The notes beneath the pieces were generated by a model. That model was not told the DNA's origin, made no database searches, and saw only the letters and a list, made by a program, of their open reading frames with translations. From Reticulitermes lucifugus (lineage: Eukaryota; Arthropoda; Insecta; Blattodea; Rhinotermitidae): a stretch of DNA of 55,401 nt. Both the position numbers and the translations under genes were made by a program. Within the stretch, counting starts at the first letter, position 1, and every line of letters begins with the position of its first letter. Shown in pieces: positions 11,770-26,291 of this stretch. Where the stretch lies: contig JAKCWW010000404.1 in assembly GCA_026260175.1 (NCBI GenBank), positions 52,757-108,157 on the forward strand, in the 5' to 3' direction.

Positions 11770-14700
11770 GTGATCAACTGTTTATACTCACACAGAAAAT
11801 TGTACCATGAACTATAAATGTGTTGCAACAGTTACAGTGTATGCATACGATGTGTCATTCATTGTCCTACCAAATATAATATTCTTCATTCATAGCTGTT
11901 ATGTACTAACACCTGTTGCACTACAAACCGGAACGTCGTGGGTTCGATTCCCGATGGTTTTACTGGAATTTTCCATTGACATAATCGTTTCGGTCGCACT
12001 ATGGCCCTGGGATCGACTCAGCCTCTAAGAGAAATGAGTACCAGAAATCTTTCCTGGGGGTAAAGGCTGCCGGTGCGTAGGGCTGACAACCTTACCACCT
12101 TCATGTGCCGATTGTCTAAAAATCTGGGAGCCTCGACCTCCTGGGACCCTAAGGGCCTGTCAAGGCCTGTAATGGGATTGCTTTACCTTGTACTAACACC
12201 TGTAACCTTGCAGTATGGAAATATGTCTGTTCATTTACTATCAATGATGAAAACTGCTATGGGTATGACATCTTGAGTATTCACTGTAACACATACTAAA
12301 AACTAAAATTCTGCCAAAAGTCCACTGGACTTTGAGTGCAAAATATGCAGTAAAGAGAAGTACTGTGATATTTTGATATATGTTGCACTTCAACAGAGAA
12401 TCTGCCTATATTGATATTGTACACACACTAAAACCTCACCATTTTCAAAATTAATGTACACAGAAAGAAAAACAGGTTTTCATTTTGCAGAAATTGTAAA
12501 ACATGCAGTTTATAACAAAAACTTCATGTTTCATTTCAGCCACTTATTACTAGAGTGGGCTGTCCATTTCAAGCTAGGTACATGGAAGAAAGGACAGATG
12601 AAAGAAGTAACCAACAAAATACACATATTTTCTAAATATATGAGACAAATGTACACCTCATTGGCCTTGACAATAATTTATTGCAGACATGACTCTATTG
12701 TTGTGGAGCTAATCAGGATGGCAAGAGCCCACAAAGATAATACAGTTACCACAACATGTTCTCTGAAGAAAACATATTACAATACACTGAATCATAAATA
12801 TATAATTACATTATTAATAACTTATTATCTATCATATAATATGTTTAGAAATATCTATAACTATGCCATGCTCAATATCTAAAAAAAACAAATTAATATT
12901 CTAAATCATTAACTGTACACTGAAATTCTACACACTCAGTTCCCTATCAACATACAAGAATATCCGCACATCAGACACTGTTGTGTTAGGTTGTGTACAC
13001 ATAAGCACAAGTAGCAGGCACTTTTCCTAGAAAATTTTATAGAAATTTCAAACTAAATAGTCTACTTCCTATTTACTGATATAAGAAAACCCTTTCTGAA
13101 CATATCACTTTGTAGGCATCACATTTTGGGCAATTAGCCATTCCACCTCCACATTTTTAAGCACTGAGAAACCCTCCAGACCAGATTTTTTTAAGTATTT
13201 CAAGGATTACTAGTTCACTTATTATTCTCGTAAATTCACTTGGAAAGAACATTTAGTACCTCTACAAATTCTTCCCATTTTCAAAGAATATGTAAGATGA
13301 GTGTAATCAAAGTCTGTGTGAAGAAATAAGAGGAAACTTCAAACTGGTGTATTTGGAGTTGACCTGGCAGATACACTAAGCAGACATGAGTATACTCGAG
13401 ATTATTGCCGGAAGAGTTAAGGTGGAAAATCAATTGTGAAAGGGCTAAATTCAAAGTATTCTGACGCCATCAGACAGCTAATTTAAATCCCATTTATATG
13501 CTCTGTTTGAATATATTATGAATGTGAGGAAGCAGGTTCTAGTGCATTAGGAAACAAATTAAGATTTATGTTCATGTTTATCTGTATATAATTTTAAATG
13601 TTTACATTATGCTATTGCAGGTGTGATAATGCAAGTAAGTGGACGTGGTACTGGCGTTTTTGGATGTGGTTTGCCCACTCAAGAAGGTGTTGTAAAATTT
13701 GAGGCAATGAGGTGGATGTTGTCCGTCTTGAATAAAAGGACAGGTCCAAACTTTCTACCAGATATTTCTATAGGTATGTCAGCAACCAGTGCTATATATG
13801 CAAACCTGTGTTTAATGCCATCAAAATTTAAGTGTTTTACTGACACCTGCATTTTGGAGGAAGATAAAAATAAATGGTCAAAGAAAGTGTCTAAATTGGA
13901 AATTTAAATTGAAAATACAGATATTCCCCAACTTGTGAAGGGATTCGTTTCTGATGACCAGGTCATACATGTCATTAATGTCGTATTGTCAGAAATACCT
14001 TTTCCATACACATTTTCTGCTCAGTTTATAATAAAGTAAAATGTAAACAAAGATCAGAAATCCAAATACTGTACTTTATACAGGTTCATAGAAAACTGAC
14101 ATCAACAAATACATACAGACAAAATGTAAAATCAACTCGTATGCATGCGCAAAACATTGACCAATGCAGGGTTTACCAATTTTACATATTATGGCTATAA
14201 GTCGATAAGTTGACAAGCATCTGTATTTTAGTACAAATGAGAAGGGTGAAAATAAGGTCTGAATTAAAATTAAGTCCAAAGAAAATTACGTTTGAAGTAT
14301 GCTATTATAATTATTATCACAAAAAAATATTTTACAATACTTCTAGTAGAAGACCAAAAAGAATTTTTGAAGGAATAAATGGCACCACAAATAAAAGTAA
14401 ACGTGGAAGTAACAGAAAATAGGAATAGATACTCTAAAGAAAGCAGTGAGAAAAGAAAGAAGCAGGTCCTGGAGAAATTCAAGCAGAATTGTTAAAAAGT
14501 AGTGGACCAGAGTTATTACACTATTAGAAATTATATCTCCACATTCTAATCTGAAATGGTAAAGAATATCAAAATTTCAACTGTAGCATCAACTTGTAAG
14601 AGACATATGAAACATAACAGGAAGAGAATTATTGAGGAATATCAGCAACAAGCTCATTCCAGTAAATACCAACAAAAATGTTTTTCTTATTTGTCTTTAT

Positions 14701-17700
14701 TAATCACTAATTTACATATTATCATGTTTCATGTATCTTTGTTTCCCCTAATTCCATCTTTCATGCAATATCTTAACTTTGATTATCACAGTTTCGCCAT
14801 TCATGGGATATTTCAAAAATGTAACTCCTGCTAGGAGTCAGAGTTTGCTGTAAGTAGTAATGAAATGTAAAATCTTAAAACTTTAAATGTGATCCATGGA
14901 TTGCACTTTGTGCATCACTGTCTTATGACTTGTTTATGTGTACAGGAATCCATGCTTTTGATACCTGTGGAAGGTTTAGAGTTGCAGTGGCACAACTTGG
15001 AGAATTTCTGCCAGCATTGAAAGGAGTTAACAGCACCTTCTTCATACCCCCAGCAATAAAGATTGGGTTGTTAGATGATGCTGGCTTATCTGATGATCCA
15101 GAAGTACAGTCAGCTCTAAATGAGCTTCGGTTTCCAGTTATGAAGTTGGACCCAGAAATAATGGTGATGCCTGCAGAACAGAAAGCCAAGGTAATGACAC
15201 TCTCCATAACTTTATATCCTGGAACAAATTTTCTGATCAAATATGGTACAGTAGTTTCAGTAGTCTTACAACAGCCATTCTGTACATAACTGTCAAAACA
15301 CATATATGTGTAACGGAGATATGAAGTGTTTGAATTTATTCTCCTTGTGTAATTTTCATCCATGGATCATCAAATTCTGATATTTTAGTTACATGTGTTG
15401 TGACTTAAAATTTTCAAATACCTCTGGCAAATACGATTGGCTAAAATTTCAAATGTCATTGTCTGTGTCATAATACCGACTTAGGTCACAGCAACAAATA
15501 TTTTTAACATTCCACATGTATGTTAAATTTATAATTAGTAAAATATATAATCTAATGTTTAGTCTATAACAATTCTTATATTTAGAAAGCTTACTGAATG
15601 GGATTCATACAGAATTCTTAATGATTTCATTCTAAAGCATAGGTAGGCATCTATGCACTGTGTCTGTCTACCTTTCTGTCATGTAAAGAGAAATATTAAA
15701 GCAATTATCTTATAATTTTTTAACTTAGCCCACAATATTTTTTTTTAAATAAATGGAATGGGATAAGTGTAATTATTACAAAAGCATAATTTATACTGTC
15801 GATGTGAGTTAACCCATTAAATTAGACAAAGTCACACTCTACTACTACATTTAGAGATGGAGGAATTACATAATTTTCTTGTTTAAACACTGTTAAAATC
15901 AGACTGGAAGTATGAGTTTAACATTATTGCTTTACGGAACAACTCTGTCATTCATTTTGTAGAAAATGATTGTCTTTAAAGCACTACACTGTCTTTCAAA
16001 CTTTCTTTTTTTTCCAGGCAATGATAGCAATGGTGAAACAGTTAAAATGGCATCATCTGGTTGTGGTACATGGCAGTGATGTCTACAGTACCCGAATTGC
16101 TCATTTCATAATGCAACTTGCAGCTGCCAGCAATGAGATTTGTTTACTATCCATAGAGCAGTACACACACATCGACAGAGAGAATCGTAGCACTGTGGAA
16201 GACATCAAAAACTTAAATCAAAATACTGTACAGTCAATATTATCAGGAAACAATTATGGAATTCCCATTCTTGTAATAATGGAACAGTCTTCCATCCAAA
16301 ACTTTATGGAATCTGTAAAGGATTATATCAATCTGAACAACACACACTCTCTGCAGATGTTTTTCTCAAACTTACTTACGCATGACGACATCATTCTCTT
16401 GCCAAAAGAAGTTGCAACAGTCTATTCACTTGCCATTCAAACTGATCAGTTACACAGCTTTGAGGAATACTGGCAAGACCGCATTAGGCATATTAAGGTA
16501 AATGAAAACTCGTTACTGTTAGTTGATAGCTTTTTGTTTTATTTCTGTACCACAGGGTACCACAGATCCTGAAGTATTACTCACATCTTGTATTTGAAAA
16601 TATCACTTCTCTTGATTGTTATGTCTGTCTTTTTCCATAACAAGTATGTTCTTCCCTTATAAATACTTAAAACCTAATGACCAATACTATTCTGAATATT
16701 ACATGAAATACAGTAGAACCCGGATAAGAAGTCCCCACATAAGAAGTTTTCCCCTGTAAGAAATCTGATTTTTAAAGTCCCGAAATCCTATTACTTTTAA
16801 TAAACTTACCTCTTAATAAGTCTTCCCGCTTAAGGAGTCCCTAATCCTCTGGTCCCTTGAAAGACTTCTTAACAGGGTTCTACTGTATATAATCTGTTAC
16901 TTCTAGCAGCAATGACAATTACAGATACCTCATAATATTTACATCAAATAAAAGATGAAATTGCATCAGTTTTATAAGAAAATACAACACAATAATTAAG
17001 TAATCATTCAAACTATCACTGAAATTTAATCTTATGATACTTCTAAGCTCTATACGCCATACTGCTCTTACCAAACTTAACCTGAGTACACAGAAATCCA
17101 AATGCATGTCACTACTTATTTAGTAAAAATTCTTGCCCAACTTTTTATCCTACATAAATCATTCCTATAAGAGAAAGTTGTAAACTTATTCTGCTCATAT
17201 TTTCTTACCATTTAACAGCTGTGCTATTTTTCTTAAAGCTTAAAATGTATATATTTTACAAGTACAACATTTATACTTGGTTGCTTTTGGTTTGATGGCA
17301 GTAGCAATAAAATATTCAATTAGAGTCTAGTAATATCTAAGGGTATTATGAAATTTCTGACATATTTATTTCAGTTCACTTGTGATCACTGCTCTTCACA
17401 CTTATGCAGAATTTAAAAAATTGAAATACTATTTCAGCAAACAAAGACATATCCATCTGAAGAGAATGAGTGGCTCTGGAGGTACTTACAAAGCCAGGAT
17501 TGTGCTTATAGCCAATCAGATTCTGCAGGCCCAATTTCAAAGAAGGAATGTACTTATAATATAGACAAGTTAAAACCAGAGGATGATTTGCACATTGCAT
17601 TAAGAGCAGAAGATATTTTGACAGCCAGTCAAGCAGTAAGTTTGATGGCTCAAGCTTTACAGCTGGCATGGGAAGGTGCATGTTTTAATCACAGCAGGCA

Positions 17701-20700
17701 TCCATGCCCAGACTTGGTCACAGTGTTACATCAAGACTTTCAACACTCACATTTTACAAAAGTCTTACAGAACCAAAGAAGTGGTCTTAAGTTACGCCAA
17801 CAAAATAAGGACTGGTTACAAGAACCACACTCATATCCAAATCTGCTGCTGGTAGAGTATGTAACAAGTGGCCAACACAGAAGTTTTATAAATCTACATA
17901 AGGTCAGTAAAATTAATTACTATATTTTTATCATTATGATAATATTACTCAACAGATATTTTGATCTACACTATATGTTGTGGAGAAGTTCTCGTTATAC
18001 TTTTATAAAGTACTGTACCTCTTATTGCTGATTTACTTTGCCAACAACAGAATTTAAAACTCAGTTCAGAGCAGTATCCCCACCGTTGATGGGCTCTGGC
18101 AATAGGACAATAGAACTTCTATAATCAGTAACAGATGAATATCAAGACTAATGATCACAAATACAGTAGCCCTTTGTTACATCACAGGTGTCGAGGGGCA
18201 GCAAGCTCACCCATGTTATAAGCTAAATCACATTACAACTAAAAATAACATTTAATATAATGTCAGTCTTAGGCGTCACACCTGCGGCCTATCCATTTCC
18301 ATAATACAATGAGGGTCTGTTACAACAGACTTGAAAATTTTGAATGCAGTACGCCTTTCCGCTCTTGTAAAAGTAGGTGCTGAAATACACCTTTCAGACA
18401 GTGAAGATGGCTAGTGGTCACAGAAACAAGAAAAACAAAACTTTAATGCTGAAATGATTATAACATTTTTCAGTAATTCAGGTCTACTGTTTCAGAAATT
18501 ATAGTGTGTCCTAATCATGCGAGGTAACCACAACCCAGTTATAGTCTTAGAGAAACATTAAAGAATTGGGAAAAGAATGAGGAAGGTGAAAGTTGGAAGA
18601 AAAAAATGTAGCAGTTTTTCACACATGAACTATAATAATGTAACATTATAGGAGAAATCAGTTTTCTATTTTTAGTTTGGTGCAGATTTCTTTGAGAACA
18701 AGTTGGTAAAGATCCACAAAGGGTAACACTTCCAATATGTTTGCTCTGTTATTATCCATAGATTTTAAAGTTGAGAGCAATTTAGAGAAAACCTCTAAAA
18801 ACGACAATACTTTAACACACATTATAAAATTGTTCTGTATCTTGACAACAGATTTACAATCGATCATAATCGATATCTCGTAACGTTTGGACATTGTAAA
18901 CCGGGAAGGCTTACAATCGATCATAACCGATTTACAATTGGCAATGCTCAGCCGGAGAGGTGTACAAATATGCATACCGTAATTTGACCGGGTTCGGTAC
19001 TTCACTCGATAAGTTGACATTGCGTTATTACGTAAACACAATCACTTCAACCGTTGTATTAAAGGTGGCGGGGGTTACGGGTTTGTGTTTAATAATCTTT
19101 GAGTAACAATCGTTTCACACGATTAATATAACACTTAAGGCTCCTTATCTTAATCCACTGTTGCCTTAAAAGCTACGGATAGTTCAGTTAATGTTTGAGA
19201 AGCTTACTGAATCAATATTTTGAGACCGTTACTTACTGTTGCCATGCAAGTCGGTTTCCATGTTATGAAATAACCTTGCTTGTAATACACACTGCTTCTC
19301 GTACCCGAGAACAGATAATAGACGGTTGTGGTCGTGGCACTGTTACAATATGAGGATTTTTGTAGAATATTGAAACCAGGCTCCAAGTGGTGCACGTAGT
19401 TGTTCTTGCTTCGGGAATCAGGGAGTGGATTGTAGATAACTGGAGTTCCAACCAGTGCAGGTAAATAGTATACGAATTTGAGAATGGGCAAACATGCGGG
19501 AGAAGCCTTGACAGCCAGAAAGTGCAAGAAGTAGTTGCAGAAAGCCTTTTTATTATTATTTTATACGGCGCGGTTCTGTGGTGCTGCAATCTATAACATG
19601 ATACTGGCGATACCTCGTCCGGGACCGATAGCTCATCCGTGTGGACCGTCTATACTAAATTACTCACATCAGAAATTTCAGATGCAGTAACGTTTATAGC
19701 ATGTGTCTAAGAAAACATACACTCCATTATGAGGTAGAACGAACCAGCTCTTAGGAAGTTTCTAAAATCCAATGTGCATAAAGACTGTTGTACTTAATTA
19801 CACACTTCTTTTATTCTGTTCAATTTCTAATGTTTAAAAATGACTCGTATTCTTCTTATCAGCTGCACATAATTAATTTGGTGTAGCATTTGAATATTGT
19901 GTATGCAATACTTATAATGTTTTTGTATTGTATATTTTGTATTTTTATGACTTATGTCTCATCAGATTGTCACTTTAACTAAATTTTGGATTCATGGAAT
20001 GCATAATGTATATGGACATGTATAGCATGTATGGGCATTAAGGGCATGCAACTTTCTATCCCTGTAGTCAGTCGTGAAGTTCAATGTTAGTAGTTAATAG
20101 GAGAAGGGCACGGATCACTCACTGAATTACAGGAAAATGCTCAACGAAATGCTAAGTAAAATATAAAGTTAAATCTTACACAAGTACTACACCATGAAGG
20201 ATAACTTCTGCAGTAAATGGAGATGAGTGGTCACAGTCATTCTCTGCCAGTCTCTGCTTCTACCCACCAGGAAAAAAGAGATTGCTATCCATTGGACAGG
20301 AGGCTGGATGGAGCCCAGAGCCGCTCTGCAAATGATGGTCAAGAAAGAGAGATGACTGTGCTTCTGCTCAACAAGCCTGTAGCTTGTCACTTTACTGACA
20401 GTTATTGCAGCTCATTCATGTAACAGATTTTGACATTAATGCCCCTTCAGTAATTTTCTGTCATTTTCTCAGTAACTAAAATCATGTGCATTGCTGTTCA
20501 GAATAGTTGAGTTACTTCTTATATACACAAATGGACAGTAAATGTTAAAACTGTGGGTATACAGAGCTTTATAAATGAATTAAGTGTGGGCTGTATCAGC
20601 ATAAGTCTTTGCCTGAAAGAAAGAAGTGCAATATTGCTGGTGAAACATTAAATGCATTAATCAAAATTACTCAAATTTTGTGTGTGTGAAATTCTCAAAC

Positions 20701-23700
20701 TTGCAATTTTCTAAATATTAACTTATTTCATGTTTGCAGTTAATGGACTTCAGTGCACAGAATGAACTGAAGATACTGGATAACAGTTTTGAACCACTTC
20801 CTATTGAAGCTTGCACAGGCTGTGGAACATGTCTTCGTGTACCACACGACCGTGCAACTGCTGGACGACGTTTGGGTTCAACAAGTTCTGAGGCACAGCT
20901 GTTAGAACCAGTATCACATTTATTGAAGCACAATGTACAGTACCTCACAGATGATTATCAGATCTTGCTGTCATCGCCACAGAACCTTTATATAGCTGCT
21001 GTGTTTGCAGTTCATGAAGGAACTAATAGAGACTCCTTGTTGCAGTGTAAAAGAGACGAAGTGAATTTAAATGCTATTAGACAATTAGAAGCATTCCTAT
21101 GGGCGTTACATAAAGTGAATGCACAACTTCTTCATACTGTAGGTGGTTTACAGTTGGGAGGTTTACTTATTGACACATGTGGTTCTAGAGTTCGAACAAT
21201 GATGCTAGTAGCGGGTCTTGATGCCTTGAACAACAGAATGAAATGGAGAGGTGACAGTCACCATATACTGGCTGCAGTGAATACTCTTCCTTTACAAGAA
21301 TCTAGAGCAGCAAATGAAATTTTGTCTAGATTAAATATCACATCACTTTCAACAGGACAAGCTGCTTCAGTAATTGACTCCAGTGGTGGTAGAAACCAGT
21401 ACATCCTTCAGGTATGTGTCTTATTAACATAAATTTGTATTACCTACAGCAACATTTCTTAATCTTTTCAAAGTTAAGTGTAATAGAGTAACGCATGACC
21501 AATGAAATCATATGAACCTTATTTATGTGTATGTCTCAAATATGGTAGAAATTTGCTGATATCTCAGGGGATGTTCTACCCTGAAGGTGGATGCAACATG
21601 TTACTTCAAAGCACTGGGTAATTTCTGTCAAATCACTCAGTGTTATATCACAAAATACAGTAATAGACAAGACCCTGTTTAAAAGTATTTGCTAGAAATC
21701 ATAAACTCAGATATTTTTTTGGATAAGTAGGTGTTAGCTGAAGTCATTTTAAAGCATGCCAACCATAGAACACCAACAAATTCTTGTACTCTCTCATAAT
21801 CATAATTAATGTAAGAATTATATCGTTCTAAAGATGACACATTATGAGACCAACTGGATCTTTTAAAAAAACATGAAATATTTATCAAATTTTTGTTGGC
21901 AAGACTGTGGGAGGTGACTTAGTTGTGGGAGGTCTGTTCATAGACAGGCAGATATTATTAAAATTGGGCTGAGATAAATGTTGTGTGAAGTGTTTTAAGT
22001 GACAATGGATAGAGCTTAATAGAGGAAGTTGTGTAATGAGGAGGCTTGTGTATAGTTGAATATCAGACACCTGCTACAGGATGTAGCGTATATTCTTATA
22101 GCTATCCGATTTTTATTGGGTTTCATGAAGTAAAGAGAATTTCTGTTTGAAACTTAGGTTGAGGCCCCTCTTTCATCACTCATAGATTCAGTTGTGGATG
22201 TCTTGAAGTATCTTGGGTGGAACTACATTAGTGTTGTTTACTCGCCTGGGGATGGCGAGTTTACTGCGGGATACAAGCTGTTCCAGGCTGCTGCTGTCAG
22301 GAATGGAATCTGCTTGGCACTAGAACAAGGAATACCAGCCAACATGAGCATGGTGAGATGACTTCTCTGGTGTTATACAAGTACATATCTAATAGTATGC
22401 TTGGTGTACATATTAACTCACTACTGCATCTACAGCATGACCAGTAGATCTAAAACCTATTTGAATGGTTGCAAGAGGACTACCTATATTTTTTTTTGCT
22501 TCCGGAGTCTCTTCTCCCCACCCTTGTCCAGTAAGGAAGTGACAGTTGCAAGTTCATGCTCACACTGGATGTCTGTATTGTGCATGCAGAATTATTGTGC
22601 TGTCTGTTTTGTGCAACAGTAGAGTACAGTGCAAGGTGTCAGCCAGTATAAGAGAGTGGGAGGTGGAGGGGGTTGGGTTAGCAAAGATTTTATGAGCTTC
22701 TTTCTAAAAGTAGGGCTGAAAATGGGACTTTCGCTTGTAGTTCACATATTGTATGGCTTTCTGGATCTGATAGCTGCACTTTAGTGAAGTGGAATATAAT
22801 AAAGTTGAATGTCCCCCACCACAGATACGAAGATGTAAAGGGAAAGGGCATTGAAATTAACTGCTCTAATAGCCTCAGGAAACAATGCATGTAAATGGTG
22901 TTGTAAAGATTAATGCCCTAAAGAAGCAGCATTCACTACATAACCCTTAGTTGCCTTCCATTGGCCCTTACTTTATGTCACTTAGCGTTGACTTCGGTTA
23001 TAAGATGAAAATTAAAATACAATGGAATTTCTCATGGCTCATTTTATGTGTGATAAATACTATGTCGTGCTGATTAATACCTTCATGCAGAAGTTGTGAA
23101 CAAGCATTGGCCTATTAATCTCAGGGGTAGGAAATGTATTTAAATATATAGTGATAAGATGAATGGACAATAATATTCTAAATTTTTATATACCACATAC
23201 ATATTTTTTAAACCTTTCTATCCTATGTGTGAGATATCTCAAATAGAAATACTTGTTGTCCTGTCCTGAATTTTATTGGTGTTTGACAAGACTGATGCAA
23301 GAAATCTCTTGCATTGTCTAAATATATAGTTATTTTGTGCCTCTTTAACTGTAGACATTATGCATTACCACATAAATAAAATGATAGAAGATGTTTTCTT
23401 GTATTAAAAATTACGTGTCAAAATATACAAAGTTTGTGTCATGATGTAATAGTTACACATCATGTCTTGTAGCAACCAGAAATTTTGGAACTTTGAATGT
23501 GAGTCTGTTATGTGTTTTCAGATTCAACTTACAGCTTAAAAACATTTTGATCTTTGAACATGGCCCCGATGTGTTAGTAGTGAACGTTACTACTATGTAC
23601 ATTGTTTGCAATGTCTTGTCATCCCTGAAGAATTTGTAAAGTATAGTCAAATTTTGAGTCGCTCACCTTTGTTAATTAAAAAGTATAAACACTAGTGACC

Positions 23701-23882
23701 TTTCACACTCTACCAACAATTACATTGATGGGCATATACATTTCAATACATCTAGTGTCACTGTCAGTACCCAGTTGTCTTGACAGGTGGGTGTTGTTAG
23801 TGATACTACATGTATCGAAATGTGAAACATATGATCACAACATAAGGATTGTGATAGCTGAGTTCTGATGGTGACAGTGATG

Positions 23883-23939
<57 letters not shown>

Positions 23940-26150
23940 CCAAACACATAATTGTCGCATCTGAACGTTAATGGAAGCTGGTGTTACACTTCATAATTTA
24001 TGTGTCAAATTTCCAGTTCCAATCTACTTCTAAATCCATTTAAACATATATTTAACTTTTTCTTAAACCATTTCTTGTACAAACTTACATATATATCAGC
24101 ATCTGTATGTTGTATGATTTCAGGCTTTTGTCATGGTGTAGTTGAGGTCTTTGATCATGTGGCATGTTGCACATTGTTAGTGGTTAGTTTGTTACCGACG
24201 TTTTTCGGGACAGCGTATTGGTCCCCTCTTCGACAGTCAAGATTTTCATTGATGCTGAGCAACATCCCAGAAGATTGAAGACCTCAAATTGTACTTTTCT
24301 TTTGTGCATAATTTGCTGGATTAAGATACAAAGAAGTGAATAATTGTGCTGAGCAAAAACGGTAAATTTAATAGGCTGATGATGCAGCATTTAATGTGTA
24401 ATATACCTGTGGTTTGTGTTTGAGTATGGGTTTTCACTAGTTAGTGATACTTTTTTAATTATTTTTTTTAATTTCTGTCCCGAGCATGAATGCAGATAAT
24501 ATGAGACTTTACCATATGTTTTATGAACATGATAAATTTTAGTGGTTAAAATAATCACAATAAAATGTATTCACCAAGCCATTGGATTTATTTTAGTATA
24601 CATTTTTTTCTAAGATAGCTTGGAAGAGTGCACATAACTATTCAAATTTCCACAATTTTCCACCAAAGGAGACAACAAAACTTCAGTTTTTATTTCACAC
24701 TATTATCACCGTGCATTTCTATGAATCAAATTAAATAAATAGACCAACTAATGCACTATTTGACTATTGTCTATTGACTATTGTCAAATAGTGCATTAGT
24801 TGGTCTATTCATTTAATTTGATTCAGTTTTCATGTACCCATGACAAGGCAACAGAACAGATGAATTAGTGTTCCTTCTAATTTCATAGTTCTAAATCAGC
24901 TGAAATACATTTAGTGACTCACCGATATCTTTTCATGTCATACCAAAACTCTACATTTAATCATATTGAAGTATTGCATAACTGAAGCAGTTTGGCGTTT
25001 CAGGTCAGCCACTTTTCTGCCAGCGGGATGCTCTCTGAGCTGGTAAACCAGTTGGTGGGCGCTCGTGCTAGAGGTGCCCGGGCTGTGTTGTTGTGGACTT
25101 TTCCCGAACACACACAAGCACTAATGCAAGCTGTTGGCCAGGAAATCGCTCACGGGTCACTACGTAGGGAAGACTTGTTCTGGTTGGTAGCAAGTCCTGA
25201 TGGACAAGCACCACAGATTCTTCGAAAGTTTGGAAATGTTCTTGGTGGGGCACTCGTTTTCAGGTAATGTATATATCAATATACTGTGTAACTGTAAGCT
25301 TCTAATCCGGGGATGGGCAAACTGAAGTCTGCAGGCTCAATCCAGCCCTCAAGAGCTTCTACTCGGCCGCCCACATCTAGTTAAGAATTTTTGTAATTTG
25401 AACATGAATTTGTTACAACTTCTTGAAAAAGAATCTCAAGAAATTTACTTGGGTAAGAACTTTTCTTTAACCTACCCTGCAATGCAGCCCATAAGGACAG
25501 TGATATCATTTGTAAGCTTGATATGGAATTCTGTCATGGATTCCAGGATTTCAGAAAAGTGGAATCTGCCATTGACCTGCTGACCTGTCCTTTCTCCTTT
25601 TAAGTTGAAAAGGTACCAGATAGCCTAACCTTCAGCCTGAGCTAACTGACTTGCAGAGTGGCACTAATCTAAAGCAGAAGTTAATTTCCATGAAACTTGT
25701 TAGATCTTTTTCGGTTGTCAAATGGGTTAAAATACAATAAATTGAAGGACTTTTACAGGAAGACATTCTTGGCATTTGCATCCACATACTTTCATGAAAA
25801 CCCCATCCCTTTATTAAAGATAAATTCAAAAATATTGTAGAGGTGACAGATGAACACTGAGTGCAGTGTTGTGCATTTCAGTTTCTACATATGCTCCAAA
25901 TACTGGAGAGTACTAACACTATTTATTTATATATAGATGGTTGCATTCTCAGGTTTCATTTAAAAGGCTAGGTGTTTCACTCCATCACCCATATGGCAGG
26001 CAGTACTTGACAAGCAGACAAGTGACATGTGTGTGGACGTTGGTAATTCACTTGGCCCCTGGTACAATGAACAATTTTTTACACATTTGTCAAGTACACT
26101 AGTTGTGGGAACACAGTTTTATATATACACACATATATATAAATAAATAA

Positions 26151-26204
<54 letters not shown>

Positions 26205-26254
26205 NNNNNNNNNNNNNNNNNNNNNNNNNNNNNNNNNNNNNNNNNNNNNNNNNN

Positions 26255-26291
<37 letters not shown>

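Larger units (their letters stand above)
22353..25003. other. Intron 7
   Basis: A 2.65-kb intron holding the ATT microsatellite at 23885-23938, a dispersed-repeat block at about 24185-24280 and the long hairpin at 24723-24824. Confidence 0.5.

Noticed and set aside
12454-12882. Open frame of 142 codons in intron 1
   Set aside because: AT-rich low-information protein, no domain recognised, no CpG or codon contrast with surrounding intron, and it lies between two phase-matched exons.
14923-15363. Minus-strand frame of 146 codons
   Set aside because: Antisense shadow of exon 3 (14946-15190), whose + strand product matches the class C flytrap.
19204-19589. Two overlapping minus-strand frames of about 107 codons in the CpG island
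   Set aside because: Overlap in different frames and no recognisable protein; probably a consequence of base composition.
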